From Candidatus Bathyarchaeota archaeon (GTDB lineage Archaea; Thermoproteota; Bathyarchaeia; TCS64): a DNA stretch of 18,209 nt. Below the pieces are notes generated by a model. It was not told the DNA's origin, searched no databases, and saw only the letters and a list, made by a program, of their open reading frames with translations. Shown one piece after another: positions 7,928 through 15,934 of this stretch (positions within the stretch are counted from its first letter, which is position 1; each line of letters opens with the position of its first letter). Where the stretch lies: positions 1-18,209 of the forward strand of contig JABXKY010000292.1 of the NCBI GenBank assembly GCA_013619005.1. The letters run 5' to 3'. The translations under genes and the position numbers were made by a program.

Positions 7928-9240
7928 AGCCATACGAGCTGAGCATCGTCGAGGCATCGTCAAGCATAAGGGACGGCTCACTTTCACCGGTGGACCTCGC
8001 GGGATCCCTGCTCGACAGGATCGACGAGGTCGAGCCGAGGCTGGAGGCATGGGTCACGGTCAACAGGGACCAAGTGATGAAGGACGCCGAGGAGTCCACG
8101 AGAAAACTCCGGGAGGGCTCACCGAAGAGCGGGGTTCACGGTATACCGGTAGGTGTAAAGGACATCTATTTCACGAAGGGATTGAAAACAACAATGGGTT
8201 CACCCATCTACGGCGATTATGTGCCAACAGTGGACGCAGACATGGTGACGACCATCAAAGAAGCAGGAGGGATTGTACTCGGAAAGACGGAAACGACAGA
8301 GTTCGCCCTGCACGACCCGGCTCCCACGAGGAACCCCTGGAATACAGGACACACGCCGGGGGGCTCAAGCAGCGGATCCGCGGCGGCCGTTGCCTCCGGC
8401 ATGTGTCAGGTAGCCTTCGGGAGCCAGACAGGAGGCTCGGTGATAAGGCCTGCGAGCTACTGCGGGATCGTGGGGGTAAAGCCGACCTATGACCTCCTCA
8501 GCAGGGAAAACGTGTACCCCCTCAGCTGGAGCCTAGATCATATCGGATACATGACTAGGACGACACAGGATGCCCACATCATGCTTGAAGCATTGACGGG
8601 GATAAAGAAGGAGTGGCACCCCAGGGTACGGGCGCCCAAGGTTGGACTGCTTGCGGGCTACTTTAAAGAAAAAGCGACCGAGGAGGTATGGCAGGGTTTC
8701 GAGAAAGCAGTGGCAGAAATATGGGGAGAAGGAGCGGACGTGGAAACGGCTGTATTGCCAGAGAGCTTCAGTCTGGTCCCAGACGTACATAGGGTAATCA
8801 TGTCTGTCGAAACTGCCGCTGTCCACGAGGACATGTTCAAGAAAAGAGGAGACGACTACAGAAGCTACATGAGAGGATTCATCTCATCGGGACTCCTTGT
8901 TCCCGCCACAGCCTATCTAAGGGCACAGCGCCTGCGTGGTCAAATAATACGGGACATGGTGAACCTGATAGGACGGTTCGACTGCGTAATCAGCCCATCA
9001 GCCACCGATTCGGCCCCAGAGGGACTGGAGTGGACTGGAAGCCCGGCTTTCAACTCACCTTGGAGCCTGACAGGGCTACCCAGCATCACTGTTCCGTCAG
9101 GCCTGACAGAGGACGGTCTCCCGCTGGGACTCCAAATAATTGGAACCCCCTACACCGAGTGGGAGCTACTCAGAATAGGAGCTTGGTGCGAGGAGAAATT
9201 AGGATTCGAGAGCCGCCCAATAGACCCTAGAGGGTCTTGA
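7924..9240 (+). CDS. Amidase-signature family amidohydrolase
   Basis: The 438-residue protein shows the full amidase signature with a Ser-cisSer-Lys triad. Lys79 lies in PVGVKD, the cis-serine Ser148 in TPGGSSSGSA, and the nucleophile Ser172 in QTGGSVIRPASYCGIVGVKPT. It should hydrolyse a carboxamide or acyl-urea to the acid and ammonia or amine, in the cytosol; no signal peptide is seen. The substrate cannot be read from sequence. Together with the preceding GatC/AtzG-like protein it resembles the AtzE-AtzG arrangement more than the GatCAB amidotransferase. The start TTG 7924 overlaps the upstream stop by four bases, and the first residues KPYELSIVEA fit the family N-terminus. The 3' end overlaps the opposing HD-domain gene by 14 bases. 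Confidence 0.9.
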   Translation: MKPYELSIVEASSSIRDGSLSPVDLAGSLLDRIDEVEPRLEAWVTVNRDQVMKDAEESTRKLREGSPKSGVHGIPVGVKDIYFTKGLKTTMGSPIYGDYVPTVDADMVTTIKEAGGIVLGKTETTEFALHDPAPTRNPWNTGHTPGGSSSGSAAAVASGMCQVAFGSQTGGSVIRPASYCGIVGVKPTYDLLSRENVYPLSWSLDHIGYMTRTTQDAHIMLEALTGIKKEWHPRVRAPKVGLLAGYFKEKATEEVWQGFEKAVAEIWGEGADVETAVLPESFSLVPDVHRVIMSVETAAVHEDMFKKRGDDYRSYMRGFISSGLLVPATAYLRAQRLRGQIIRDMVNLIGRFDCVISPSATDSAPEGLEWTGSPAFNSPWSLTGLPSITVPSGLTEDGLPLGLQIIGTPYTEWELLRIGAWCEEKLGFESRPIDPRGS

Positions 9241-10000
9241 TCTCCTCACCGTTCATGGAGGCAGTGACCTCCACGAGCTCCCCGATGCCACTGCTCCTAA
9301 TCTTTTTTCCAATTACTTCCTCGATCTGGAATATACCTGCGGGGTTGTCCATGAAGACCTGGATCGATACAGGTTTCATATCTCCCTTGACTATGGTAAC
9401 CTTGTTGATCGCCTGGGCGGATATCGCGTGGATATCGTTCTTACCTGAGAGAAAAGGGACCCTTGAGCGGCCCCCCGCCATGTCGGTTCCATCAGCAACG
9501 GTGACCACACCCGCCTCAACGCTGAGACAGGGAATAGAGTCATCGGATGAGTAGAGGGTATGGAGAACCTCGGATTTAACGCGATACGCAAGCCCCGGGT
9601 CATCATCGTATATATCAAGAAGAACCCTGTCGAGCAGGTTACTGGCAAGCAACGCTCCCGTCTTCTCGTGGTCTATCCTGTGAATGGCGTTTCCCACGTC
9701 ATGAAGATACGCCCCAAGCAGGACTATTAATCTGGCATCTTCATAATCACAGATACCGTTCATAACCGAAGACGGTTCCACCGCATCAGTGAGGAGAGAG
9801 AATATCTCCAGCGCGCTACCTGCGATAATTTTGGCGTGAACTGGGCCGTGGTCATTGTAACCAAGGCGCTTCACCGCCATGACATTAGCCATCTTGAGAT
9901 AACTCTGAGCCTCGACATCATTTTCGAGGAAACTAAAGGCTTCAGACAATAAGGGCGAGTCAAGGTGTCGATGTATTACCCGGTAAGAAACGGCGACCAT
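9227..10000 (-). CDS. HD-domain metal-dependent phosphohydrolase
   Basis: The 257-residue protein has the HD-superfamily ligand set: His51 and His55 (NDHGPVH), His100-Asp101 in LHDVGN, His111 in HEKTG, and Asp170 in TVADGTDM. The HD domain fills about residues 45-180. The last 75 residues form a separate alpha/beta domain with alternating strands that I do not recognise. HD proteins hydrolyse phosphomonoester or phosphodiester bonds, often in nucleotides or cyclic dinucleotides; the substrate here is unknown. It follows the histidine kinase by 23 bases in the same operon, suggesting a signalling role. ATG 10000 lacks a clear Shine-Dalgarno site. The stop lies inside the end of the amidase gene. 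Confidence 0.82.
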   Translation of the reverse strand: MVAVSYRVIHRHLDSPLLSEAFSFLENDVEAQSYLKMANVMAVKRLGYNDHGPVHAKIIAGSALEIFSLLTDAVEPSSVMNGICDYEDARLIVLLGAYLHDVGNAIHRIDHEKTGALLASNLLDRVLLDIYDDDPGLAYRVKSEVLHTLYSSDDSIPCLSVEAGVVTVADGTDMAGGRSRVPFLSGKNDIHAISAQAINKVTIVKGDMKPVSIQVFMDNPAGIFQIEEVIGKKIRSSGIGELVEVTASMNGEEIKTL

Positions 10001-10023
10001 ATGCCAAAATATCGGTGAGGCGT

Positions 10024-10728
10024 TTAAGTATCCACCGAAGGCTTCGGGAAAGAAATAGTAAATGTCGTCCCTTCTCCCTGCTTGGTGATGTACGTGAGGG
10101 AGCCTCCGTGGCTCTCGACGATCCTTTTTGCGGTAGGAACCCCCAGCCCGTTACCCTGCTTCTTGCTAGACACAAAGGGCTCGAACAAAGATTCCTCAGC
10201 CTCAGAAGGAATACCTGTCCCTGAATCCTTAACACAAATTTCAACTGAATCAGGAGAATCAAATACGCTGATACGCAGCTCGCCCCCTTCCTCCATTGCC
10301 TCAACCGAGTTAATCACTAACTTTTGTATCGCCAGAGCGGTCTTTACAGGATCAACATGAACCCTAAGAGTTTCATCATACTCCCTAACAACGGAGATAT
10401 TGTCTGGAAGCCCAGAGTTGGAAAGAGCGAGATCTGCTATCTTAGTAGCCTCAGTTTCCAAGGGAGTGATGATGTGCCCCTTGTAATAATCCCTGAAACT
10501 GTCGAGAATACTCGTTGCCTGTTTAAGGGATTGACGGACCATATCAAAAAGCATCTCGTTATCGGGACTTTTCTGGAGCAAATACACGGCGTTCTGGATG
10601 GTCTGAAGAGGACTCCTTAGGTCATGGGCGAGCTCGCTGGAGATATGCCCCATCTTTTCGATGACCAGTCGCTCGATCTCCTCCATCTCTTCGGAGGAAA
10701 AACCCTTGTTGTCGCCTGGTTCAGACAA
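10024..10728 (-). CDS. Soluble sensor-less histidine kinase
   Basis: The 234-residue protein is little more than a kinase core. The HisKA helix pair has the phospho-acceptor His35 in AHDLRSPL, followed by a HATPase domain: N box Asn140 (LVINSVEAM), G1 box DSGTGIP (168-174), F box LFEPF (181-185) and G2 box GNGLGV (192-197). There are no membrane segments and no PAS, GAF or other sensor domain; only about 20 acidic residues precede the dimerisation helix. No response regulator is in the window, so the partner is unknown; the adjacent HD protein is the best local candidate for a functional partner. The start is TTG 10728, supported by GTGATGG about seven bases upstream. Confidence 0.88.
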   Translation of the reverse strand: MSEPGDNKGFSSEEMEEIERLVIEKMGHISSELAHDLRSPLQTIQNAVYLLQKSPDNEMLFDMVRQSLKQATSILDSFRDYYKGHIITPLETEATKIADLALSNSGLPDNISVVREYDETLRVHVDPVKTALAIQKLVINSVEAMEEGGELRISVFDSPDSVEICVKDSGTGIPSEAEESLFEPFVSSKKQGNGLGVPTAKRIVESHGGSLTYITKQGEGTTFTISFPKPSVDT

Positions 10729-10762
10729 AATCCATCACTCGGTATGCGCTGATTCTGATAGT

Positions 10763-10774
10763 TGATGTACGTCA
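10763..10774. promoter_or_regulatory. Near-palindrome beside the divergent TATA box
   Basis: TGATGTACGTCA has a GTAC centre and a single mismatched pair. It touches the TATA element between the kinase and acetyltransferase genes and could be a shared operator. Confidence 0.3.
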
Positions 10775-10781
10775 CATATAA
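10774..10781. promoter_or_regulatory. Possible shared TATA element of two divergent genes
   Basis: CATATAAT is AT-rich in both directions. On the minus strand it reads ATTATATG and puts a transcript start near 10750 for the kinase-HD operon. On the plus strand it puts one near 10804 for the acetyltransferase. Both distances suit archaeal promoters. Confidence 0.4.
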
Positions 10782-10827
10782 TCAGTTGCATCTCACAGAG
10801 CAGTAGGAATAAAAGGAAAAAGACGTT

Positions 10828-12063
10828 ATGAATCGGGGAACCATGATGGAGTACACATTCTCAAAACCGGAAACAGATGAAGACTACGAGGCGCTTTACC
10901 AGGTAATGGACGCCGTGTTCGGTGACGAGGATGTCAGGGGCATCACAAGAAGGTTCGTGGAACATCATCCAGGGATGAACAAGGAACACTTCTTCGTGGT
11001 CAAACATGGGGATAAGGCTGTAGCAGGGTTAGTCCTTGTCCCACAGGAATGGAAACTAGGCGAGGCTGAGTTAAAGGTGGCGGAGATGGGCTGCGTTGGA
11101 ACCGATCCCGAGCACAGAAGAAAAGGGGTACAATGGATCCTAAACAACGAGTTCGATAAGTATGCAAAAGAAAACGGGTTCGATTTGTGTGCCCTAGCAG
11201 GGATACCTTACTTCTACAGGCAGTTCGGATACCAGTACGCCGTGGAACTTGATTACTCCACCGAGTTGAAGGTCGAAGACCTGCCAAATATGGACACCGG
11301 GATTAAGGTAGAGAGATTCGAGGAAACCCACATCGACGTCGCGGATGAGATTCTGACGAAGACACAGGAAAGATACCTAGTGCGAAGTGTACGTACCAAG
11401 GATATCTGGGGGATGCAACAGACAACTGGGACCTATGGAGGAGAACCCTACGAAGCTGATGTCTTTACTCGCGGAGGGGGGATTGCCGGTTATTACAGAT
11501 ACGTTGTAGACGACGAAAAAAAGACAATCAACATAAAGGAGCTTGGAATCAGCGAAAATGCGTCAGCCGAGGAAATCGCCGCTGTTATACGGAAACTGGC
11601 TTCCGAGAAGGGTTTGGCTGAGCTGAAAACGGGGTTATCCCACATGGACGAGTTCAGTAAATACCTGATATCGAGGGGAGCAAAGACAAACAGACCATAT
11701 GCATGGCAGGTAAAGATCATCGATCTGCCTGGCTTTTTATCCAAGATAATTCCGGTTCTAGAACAGAGAATAGAGAATTCAGAGTATACAGGTTTGAGTA
11801 AGGACATAACAATCAACTTCTGGAAATACGCGGTCAAGATGAAAATAGAGGAAGGAAAAATCACCTCCATAGAAAAAGCGTTCGGGGAAAAGGACAGAAC
11901 AATTGGATTTAACCCGTACGTGTTCACAAAGCTGGCGCTTGGCTACAAGAGCAGAATGGAACTGGAGAAGATGTACCCAGATTTCAGGGTTCAAGGTGAT
12001 TCTGGGGGCCTGATTGACGTCATGTTCCCCAAACAGCCCAGTTACATCCACTACTCCTACTAA
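10828..12063 (+). CDS. Eis-like GNAT family N-acetyltransferase
   Basis: The 411-residue protein has the Eis-type layout. An N-terminal GNAT domain carries the acetyl-CoA loop GTDPEHRRKGV (91-101) and the YFYRQFGY segment (128-135). A second GNAT-like region follows at about 150-290. An SCP2-like C-terminal domain (about 300-411) contains VKMKIEEGKI and FTKLALGY. It should acetylate an amine on a small molecule or protein in the cytosol; the acceptor is not predictable. Eis-like proteins also occur in bacteria. Three in-frame ATGs compete (10828, 10843, 10846). The last, preceded by GGGG at a good distance, may be the true start and would remove six residues. No partner gene is obvious. Confidence 0.85.
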   Translation: MNRGTMMEYTFSKPETDEDYEALYQVMDAVFGDEDVRGITRRFVEHHPGMNKEHFFVVKHGDKAVAGLVLVPQEWKLGEAELKVAEMGCVGTDPEHRRKGVQWILNNEFDKYAKENGFDLCALAGIPYFYRQFGYQYAVELDYSTELKVEDLPNMDTGIKVERFEETHIDVADEILTKTQERYLVRSVRTKDIWGMQQTTGTYGGEPYEADVFTRGGGIAGYYRYVVDDEKKTINIKELGISENASAEEIAAVIRKLASEKGLAELKTGLSHMDEFSKYLISRGAKTNRPYAWQVKIIDLPGFLSKIIPVLEQRIENSEYTGLSKDITINFWKYAVKMKIEEGKITSIEKAFGEKDRTIGFNPYVFTKLALGYKSRMELEKMYPDFRVQGDSGGLIDVMFPKQPSYIHYSY

Positions 12064-12069
12064 CTCATA

Positions 12070-12077
12070 CTTTTATC
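12070..12077 (+). promoter_or_regulatory. TATA box of the DEAD-box helicase gene
   Basis: CTTTTATC begins seven bases after the acetyltransferase stop. The predicted transcript start near 12100 almost coincides with the GTG codon at 12102, implying a leaderless or nearly leaderless mRNA. Confidence 0.5.
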
Positions 12078-12101
12078 GAGGCCCCGTGATACATCTTAAG
12101 A

Positions 12102-13223
12102 GTGAACAGTATGGAGTCATCCGATTTCGACAAGCTGAAGCTGAGCGAGGAGCTCCAAAAGGGCATAAGAAAAGCAGGATTCACAAAGATGACCCCAATC
12201 CAGGAGGCGGCAATCCCCTTGCTTCTCAGCGGCAGGGACGTGATAGGTCAAGCCCAGACGGGTACGGGGAAGACCGCCGCTTTTGGGATACCATTGCTGT
12301 CCAAGGTAGACCCATCCAAACCTATCACTCAGGGAGTCGTCCTGGCCCCGACGAGGGAGCTGGCTACACAGATAGCGGCGATGCTAAGGAACTACGCCAA
12401 GTTCATGGACATCAAGATACTCTGCATCCACGGAGGGGGAAAGATGCAGAGACAGATCGCTTTACTCTCAAGGGCGACCCATGTAATCGTAGCCACGCCT
12501 GGAAGATTGCTGGACCTGATCAGAAAGCGGGGAGTGGTTGATCTCAGGAACTCGAAAGTAGCGGTCATCGACGAGGCAGACAAAATGCTTGAGATGGGGT
12601 TCATGAGAGAGGTTAAAGGGATTTTGAGCGCCCTCCCGTTCGTGAGGCAGACCAGCCTATGGTCAGCAACCATAGGCCAAGATATTATCGATATCTCGTT
12701 TAGGCACATGAGACACCCCCGCAAGGTCTTGGTCTCCAGCGATGAGATAGCCCAGACCAACGTCAACCAGTTCTACGTTGAGGTCGATGAAGACACCCGG
12801 GACTCCAAGTTAGTCGAGCTTCTGAACGAGCTGGAGGTGGACAGGGGCCTGATCTTCTGCAATAGAAGAGATACGGTGGACCAGCTATCAGAGAAACTGA
12901 AACAGGAGAGATATCTCGTAGAGCCTCTTCACGGCCGTTTCACTCAGACTCAGCGAGATATCGCGATTACCAAGCTCCTCAAGAGGCAGGTAAAGTACCT
13001 GGTATCGACGGATGTCGCCTCCCGTGGACTCGATATCAAGGGTTTGACTCATATTATCAACTACGAGGTCCCAGAGGACCCGGAGGTTTACTTCCACAGG
13101 ATCGGCCGTACGGCGAGAAAGGGAGAGAGCGGAATCTCAATAACTCTTGTGAGCGAGAGGGAGGAGGAGTACCTCTTCGATATCAAGCAGATGACAAATA
13201 CTGAGATGAAAGAATGGGAGTAG
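12102..13223 (+). CDS. DEAD-box ATP-dependent RNA helicase
   Basis: The 373-residue protein is a minimal two-RecA-domain helicase with every motif in order: Q motif GFTKMTPIQ (26-34), motif I AQTGTGKT (51-58), Ia PTRELA (83-88), Ib TPGR (132-135), II DEAD (157-160), III SAT (188-190), IV LIFCNRR (250-256), V TDVASRGLD (303-311) and VI HRIGRTAR (332-339). It lacks the basic or RNA-binding tail found in many bacterial relatives, so it resembles the eIF4A-type core. It probably unwinds short RNA duplexes in ribosome assembly, decay or cold adaptation; the specific job is not visible. The start may be GTG 12102 (leaderless) or ATG 12111. Its stop lies one base from the stop of the convergent deacylase gene. 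Confidence 0.95.
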   Translation: MNSMESSDFDKLKLSEELQKGIRKAGFTKMTPIQEAAIPLLLSGRDVIGQAQTGTGKTAAFGIPLLSKVDPSKPITQGVVLAPTRELATQIAAMLRNYAKFMDIKILCIHGGGKMQRQIALLSRATHVIVATPGRLLDLIRKRGVVDLRNSKVAVIDEADKMLEMGFMREVKGILSALPFVRQTSLWSATIGQDIIDISFRHMRHPRKVLVSSDEIAQTNVNQFYVEVDEDTRDSKLVELLNELEVDRGLIFCNRRDTVDQLSEKLKQERYLVEPLHGRFTQTQRDIAITKLLKRQVKYLVSTDVASRGLDIKGLTHIINYEVPEDPEVYFHRIGRTARKGESGISITLVSEREEEYLFDIKQMTNTEMKEWE

Positions 13224-13224
13224 A

Positions 13225-14988
13225 TTACTTCCGGTAGAGTACTTTTCCCGGTAGCGCACCTGTGTGAGTGTTGTTATCAACCACGAGGCTGCCGTTGACG
13301 AGGACATAGTTGATGCCGGTGGGGTACTGCCGGGGTTCTATCTGGTTACCATTATCGGTTATCGTTTCCGGGTCCCAGATTGTGATGTCGCCATAATACC
13401 CTTCCTTCAATGTGCCTCTATCAGCGAGCCTGAATTTTCTTGCCGGGCTGCTGGTGATCTTACGAATAGCTTCCTGAATAGACATTACACCAGTCTCCCT
13501 GACAGTGCGTCTCAGGTAACATGGGAAGCCTCCGTAACTGTTCTGGTTAGGATAGCTGGGTGGATCAGTCCTGCTTTGACGTTTTTCGTCGACCGCAAAT
13601 GTGTCAACCCCGACCATGGCGTTTTGGTGCTTGTAGAACTCCAACTTGACCCAATCGTCGTCTCCCCGTCTTTCCACTTTGGTATGCGGATCAGCCCGCA
13701 GAACATCGAACAGTGCATCAAGCTCAGATACACCTTTCTCGATGGCTAATTGCGCGATGGTTTTTTCGAGATATGATTTCTCCGAGCACTCAACTATCAT
13801 TTTCCCCGAAGCCCATTTCTTGTTGATGTTTGGGTTGAGGCCGTAATGTTTCCCATCCCAGATGCTCGATTTTATCTCCTCACGCAAATCAGGCATCCCT
13901 AATGCCTTTGCTAACTGCTCAGGACTACCTGTGATTGAGAGCCAGGGGCGTAAGCTGTGTACCAGCCAGGGACTGGTGCCTATCCCACCGGTCAGATGAT
14001 GGGGGATGGTGTCGAAGTCTGCTTCGATGCCTTCATCGTTAGCGTCATCAATTAGTTGAAGTGTTGACTTTATCGCAGTCTTCATCATATCGAGGTTATC
14101 GTTTGGCACGACGTCGTAGAGGACCCCCATATGGCTGACCTGCACGGGCATCTTCGCCTCACGACCGATATTCAAAGCCTCTAGGACACCGTTTATCTTG
14201 ACGGGAGGGAACTCACCGGGTCTCCGTGGTTTCCTGTGTCCAGTGCGAAGGCTGTGGCTAGCGTAGATCCCACCATACTTGGCCGCGGCCTTAGCGCACG
14301 CCAGTAACTCGTCCCAGCTGGCCCATATCCCTGGATCGTAGTCCCTGCCAACGGTTACACCAACGCATCCCTCTGCCATGGCCTTCTCGGTCTCCTTGGC
14401 CATCTTTTCAATTTCGTCAGGTGTAGCGGTTCTCTGGAACTCGGGTCCCATCACAAGGCTTCTGACATCGCCGTGTCCAACCATTGGAACCATGTTTGGG
14501 CTGATTCCTGTGGTTTCTACTTTCTTGTGGAACTCGCTTAGGTCACGCCAGTCGATCTCCCAGCCGTAGACCTCCACGTGCCTCTCGTTGAAGATGTCTC
14601 TGGGCTGGAGCCAATCTTTTACATACATCTTGGGAGCGATTTCGGAGTAGATATCACCGTGAATCCAAGGAAGGCCAATATAATCTCCAAAAGGCCCCAT
14701 GCTGTCACCGCACTGCCCACCAACAAATGTCGTGATCCCCTGTCTGACAAAACCCTCAGCCTTGGGGTAGTACAGGATGCTAAGGTCCCCGTGGTTGTGG
14801 ACGTCGATGAATCCTGGGGACACGGCCTGTCCACTTGCATCGATCTCTTGGGCGACGTCCCCGCCTATCGGTTCCTCGGAGACCACCGCGATTCTGTTGG
14901 ATTTGAGGGCGATCTCCCCCTTGTATGGGTCATCGCCGGTGCCATCGACAATTAACCCGTTCTTGATCAATATATCATACTCAGCCAT
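13225..14988 (-). CDS. N-acyl-D-amino-acid deacylase-type amidohydrolase
   Basis: The 587-residue protein is an amidohydrolase-superfamily TIM barrel of the D-aminoacylase group. It has the first metal pair His64 and His66 (GFIDVHNHGD), Cys93 in GGQCGDS where D-aminoacylases carry a metal-bridging cysteine, His245 in YASHSLRTG, His286 in VQVSHMG, and a likely catalytic Asp462 in VGVDTF. The end (SSPARKFRLADRGTLKEGYYGDITIWD) is the family's closing beta domain. It should hydrolyse N-acyl-D-amino acids or related amides in the cytosol. The frame is open a further 108 codons upstream to 15312, but that part lies antisense to the PhzF-like gene and has no family similarity. ATG 14988 (MAEYDILIKNG) is the natural start. 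Its size is somewhat above the roughly 480-530 residues usual for the family, with extra sequence around 105-150 and 375-400. Confidence 0.88.
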   Translation of the reverse strand: MAEYDILIKNGLIVDGTGDDPYKGEIALKSNRIAVVSEEPIGGDVAQEIDASGQAVSPGFIDVHNHGDLSILYYPKAEGFVRQGITTFVGGQCGDSMGPFGDYIGLPWIHGDIYSEIAPKMYVKDWLQPRDIFNERHVEVYGWEIDWRDLSEFHKKVETTGISPNMVPMVGHGDVRSLVMGPEFQRTATPDEIEKMAKETEKAMAEGCVGVTVGRDYDPGIWASWDELLACAKAAAKYGGIYASHSLRTGHRKPRRPGEFPPVKINGVLEALNIGREAKMPVQVSHMGVLYDVVPNDNLDMMKTAIKSTLQLIDDANDEGIEADFDTIPHHLTGGIGTSPWLVHSLRPWLSITGSPEQLAKALGMPDLREEIKSSIWDGKHYGLNPNINKKWASGKMIVECSEKSYLEKTIAQLAIEKGVSELDALFDVLRADPHTKVERRGDDDWVKLEFYKHQNAMVGVDTFAVDEKRQSRTDPPSYPNQNSYGGFPCYLRRTVRETGVMSIQEAIRKITSSPARKFRLADRGTLKEGYYGDITIWDPETITDNGNQIEPRQYPTGINYVLVNGSLVVDNNTHTGALPGKVLYRK

Positions 14989-15061
14989 GAGTTTGAATTG
15001 TATTATCACCCGTTTTACTTTTTGGAGGATAACTTGAAAAACAGAGGTAGTATTTGATGGT
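14989..15061. promoter_or_regulatory. Divergent promoter region of the deacylase and PhzF-like genes
   Basis: This 73-base gap must hold promoters for both directions. A TTTTACTTTTT run (15010-15022) is the best TATA-like element, but the match to consensus is poor. GGAGG (15024-15028) and a GAGG before ATG 15062 are possible ribosome-binding sites for the plus-strand gene. Confidence 0.3.
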
Positions 15062-15934
15062 ATGAAATATCCTCTATATATTGTCGACGTGTTCGCGGAA
15101 GCGAAGTACGAGGGAAACCAGCTGGCCGTTGTACTGGACGAGGTCGGACTGGAAACCGAGATGATGCAGAAGATCGCACGTGAGATGCACTTCAGCGAGA
15201 CCACGTTCATAACAGGATACGATCTCAAGAAGAAAACATTCAAGGTAAGGATTTTCACACCGGAAAGCGAGCTGCCCTTCGCCGGGCACCCTACGTTGGG
15301 AACGGCGTACATAGCCCAGAAGGAGCTGCTTAAGGAAAAAGTCGAAAAGCTGACCCTCGAAATGAAAGCGGGCCTGATCCCCGTGCAGATTTATTACGAA
15401 GGGGGCGAGCCGGACGTGCTTTGGATGAAGCAGTTAAACCCTGTGTTTGGTGAGACGCATCCAGTTGAGGCGTTCGCAGAGATGCTTGGGCTAACACCTG
15501 AGGACTTTGACATGGAGTACCCGATTCAGGAGGTATCTACGGGAGTCTACTTCTACATGGTCCCATTGAAGACAAGGGCCGCGCTGAAAAGGGTGAAAGT
15601 CGATGTCGAGAAACTCACAGAGTACAGTAAGGGCAAGAAGGCGGGTTGGCCTTTCATGTTCTGTAGGGAGCCGGAGGACCCGTCTAACCACATCAAGGCG
15701 CGTATGATTGGCGGTTGGGAGGACCCGGCGACGGGGAGCGCTAACGGGTGCCTCACAGGATACCTTGTCAAGCATAGGTACTTCGGGGACTCCAAGATCG
15801 ATGTGAGGGTCGAGCAGGGAGCGGAGATAAACCGTCCTTCAATCCTCTACCTGAAGGGGGAGGAGAAGGAAGACGAGATCAGCGTCGAGGTGGGCGGCAA
15901 GGTCGCCTACGTGGCTAAGGGAGAGCTCGTATAG
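15062..15934 (+). CDS. PhzF-family isomerase/epimerase-like protein
   Basis: The 290-residue protein is a full-length PhzF fold of two similar diaminopimelate-epimerase-like halves. It has the entry strand YIVDVFAE, the acidic catalytic Glu46 in HFSETTF, FAGHPTLG (73-80) in the first half, and EDPATGSANG (220-229) at the second helix N-terminus. PhzF proteins catalyse metal- and cofactor-free hydrogen shifts or epimerisation; only a few have known substrates. Its place between a D-amino-acid-type deacylase and a PLP enzyme makes an amino-acid-derived substrate plausible, but this is inference. ATG 15062 is the clear start and is divergent from the deacylase. Confidence 0.9.
   Translation: MKYPLYIVDVFAEAKYEGNQLAVVLDEVGLETEMMQKIAREMHFSETTFITGYDLKKKTFKVRIFTPESELPFAGHPTLGTAYIAQKELLKEKVEKLTLEMKAGLIPVQIYYEGGEPDVLWMKQLNPVFGETHPVEAFAEMLGLTPEDFDMEYPIQEVSTGVYFYMVPLKTRAALKRVKVDVEKLTEYSKGKKAGWPFMFCREPEDPSNHIKARMIGGWEDPATGSANGCLTGYLVKHRYFGDSKIDVRVEQGAEINRPSILYLKGEEKEDEISVEVGGKVAYVAKGELV

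Noticed and set aside
12014..12541. 175-codon frame over the start of the helicase gene
   Set aside because: It is out of frame with a helicase that carries every DEAD-box motif; the low-complexity charged translation is typical of a shadow frame.
14989..15312. 108-codon N-terminal extension of the deacylase frame
   Set aside because: It lies antisense to the PhzF-like gene, whose family motifs are clear, and the extension has no amidohydrolase character; the family start is MAEYDILIKNG at 14988.
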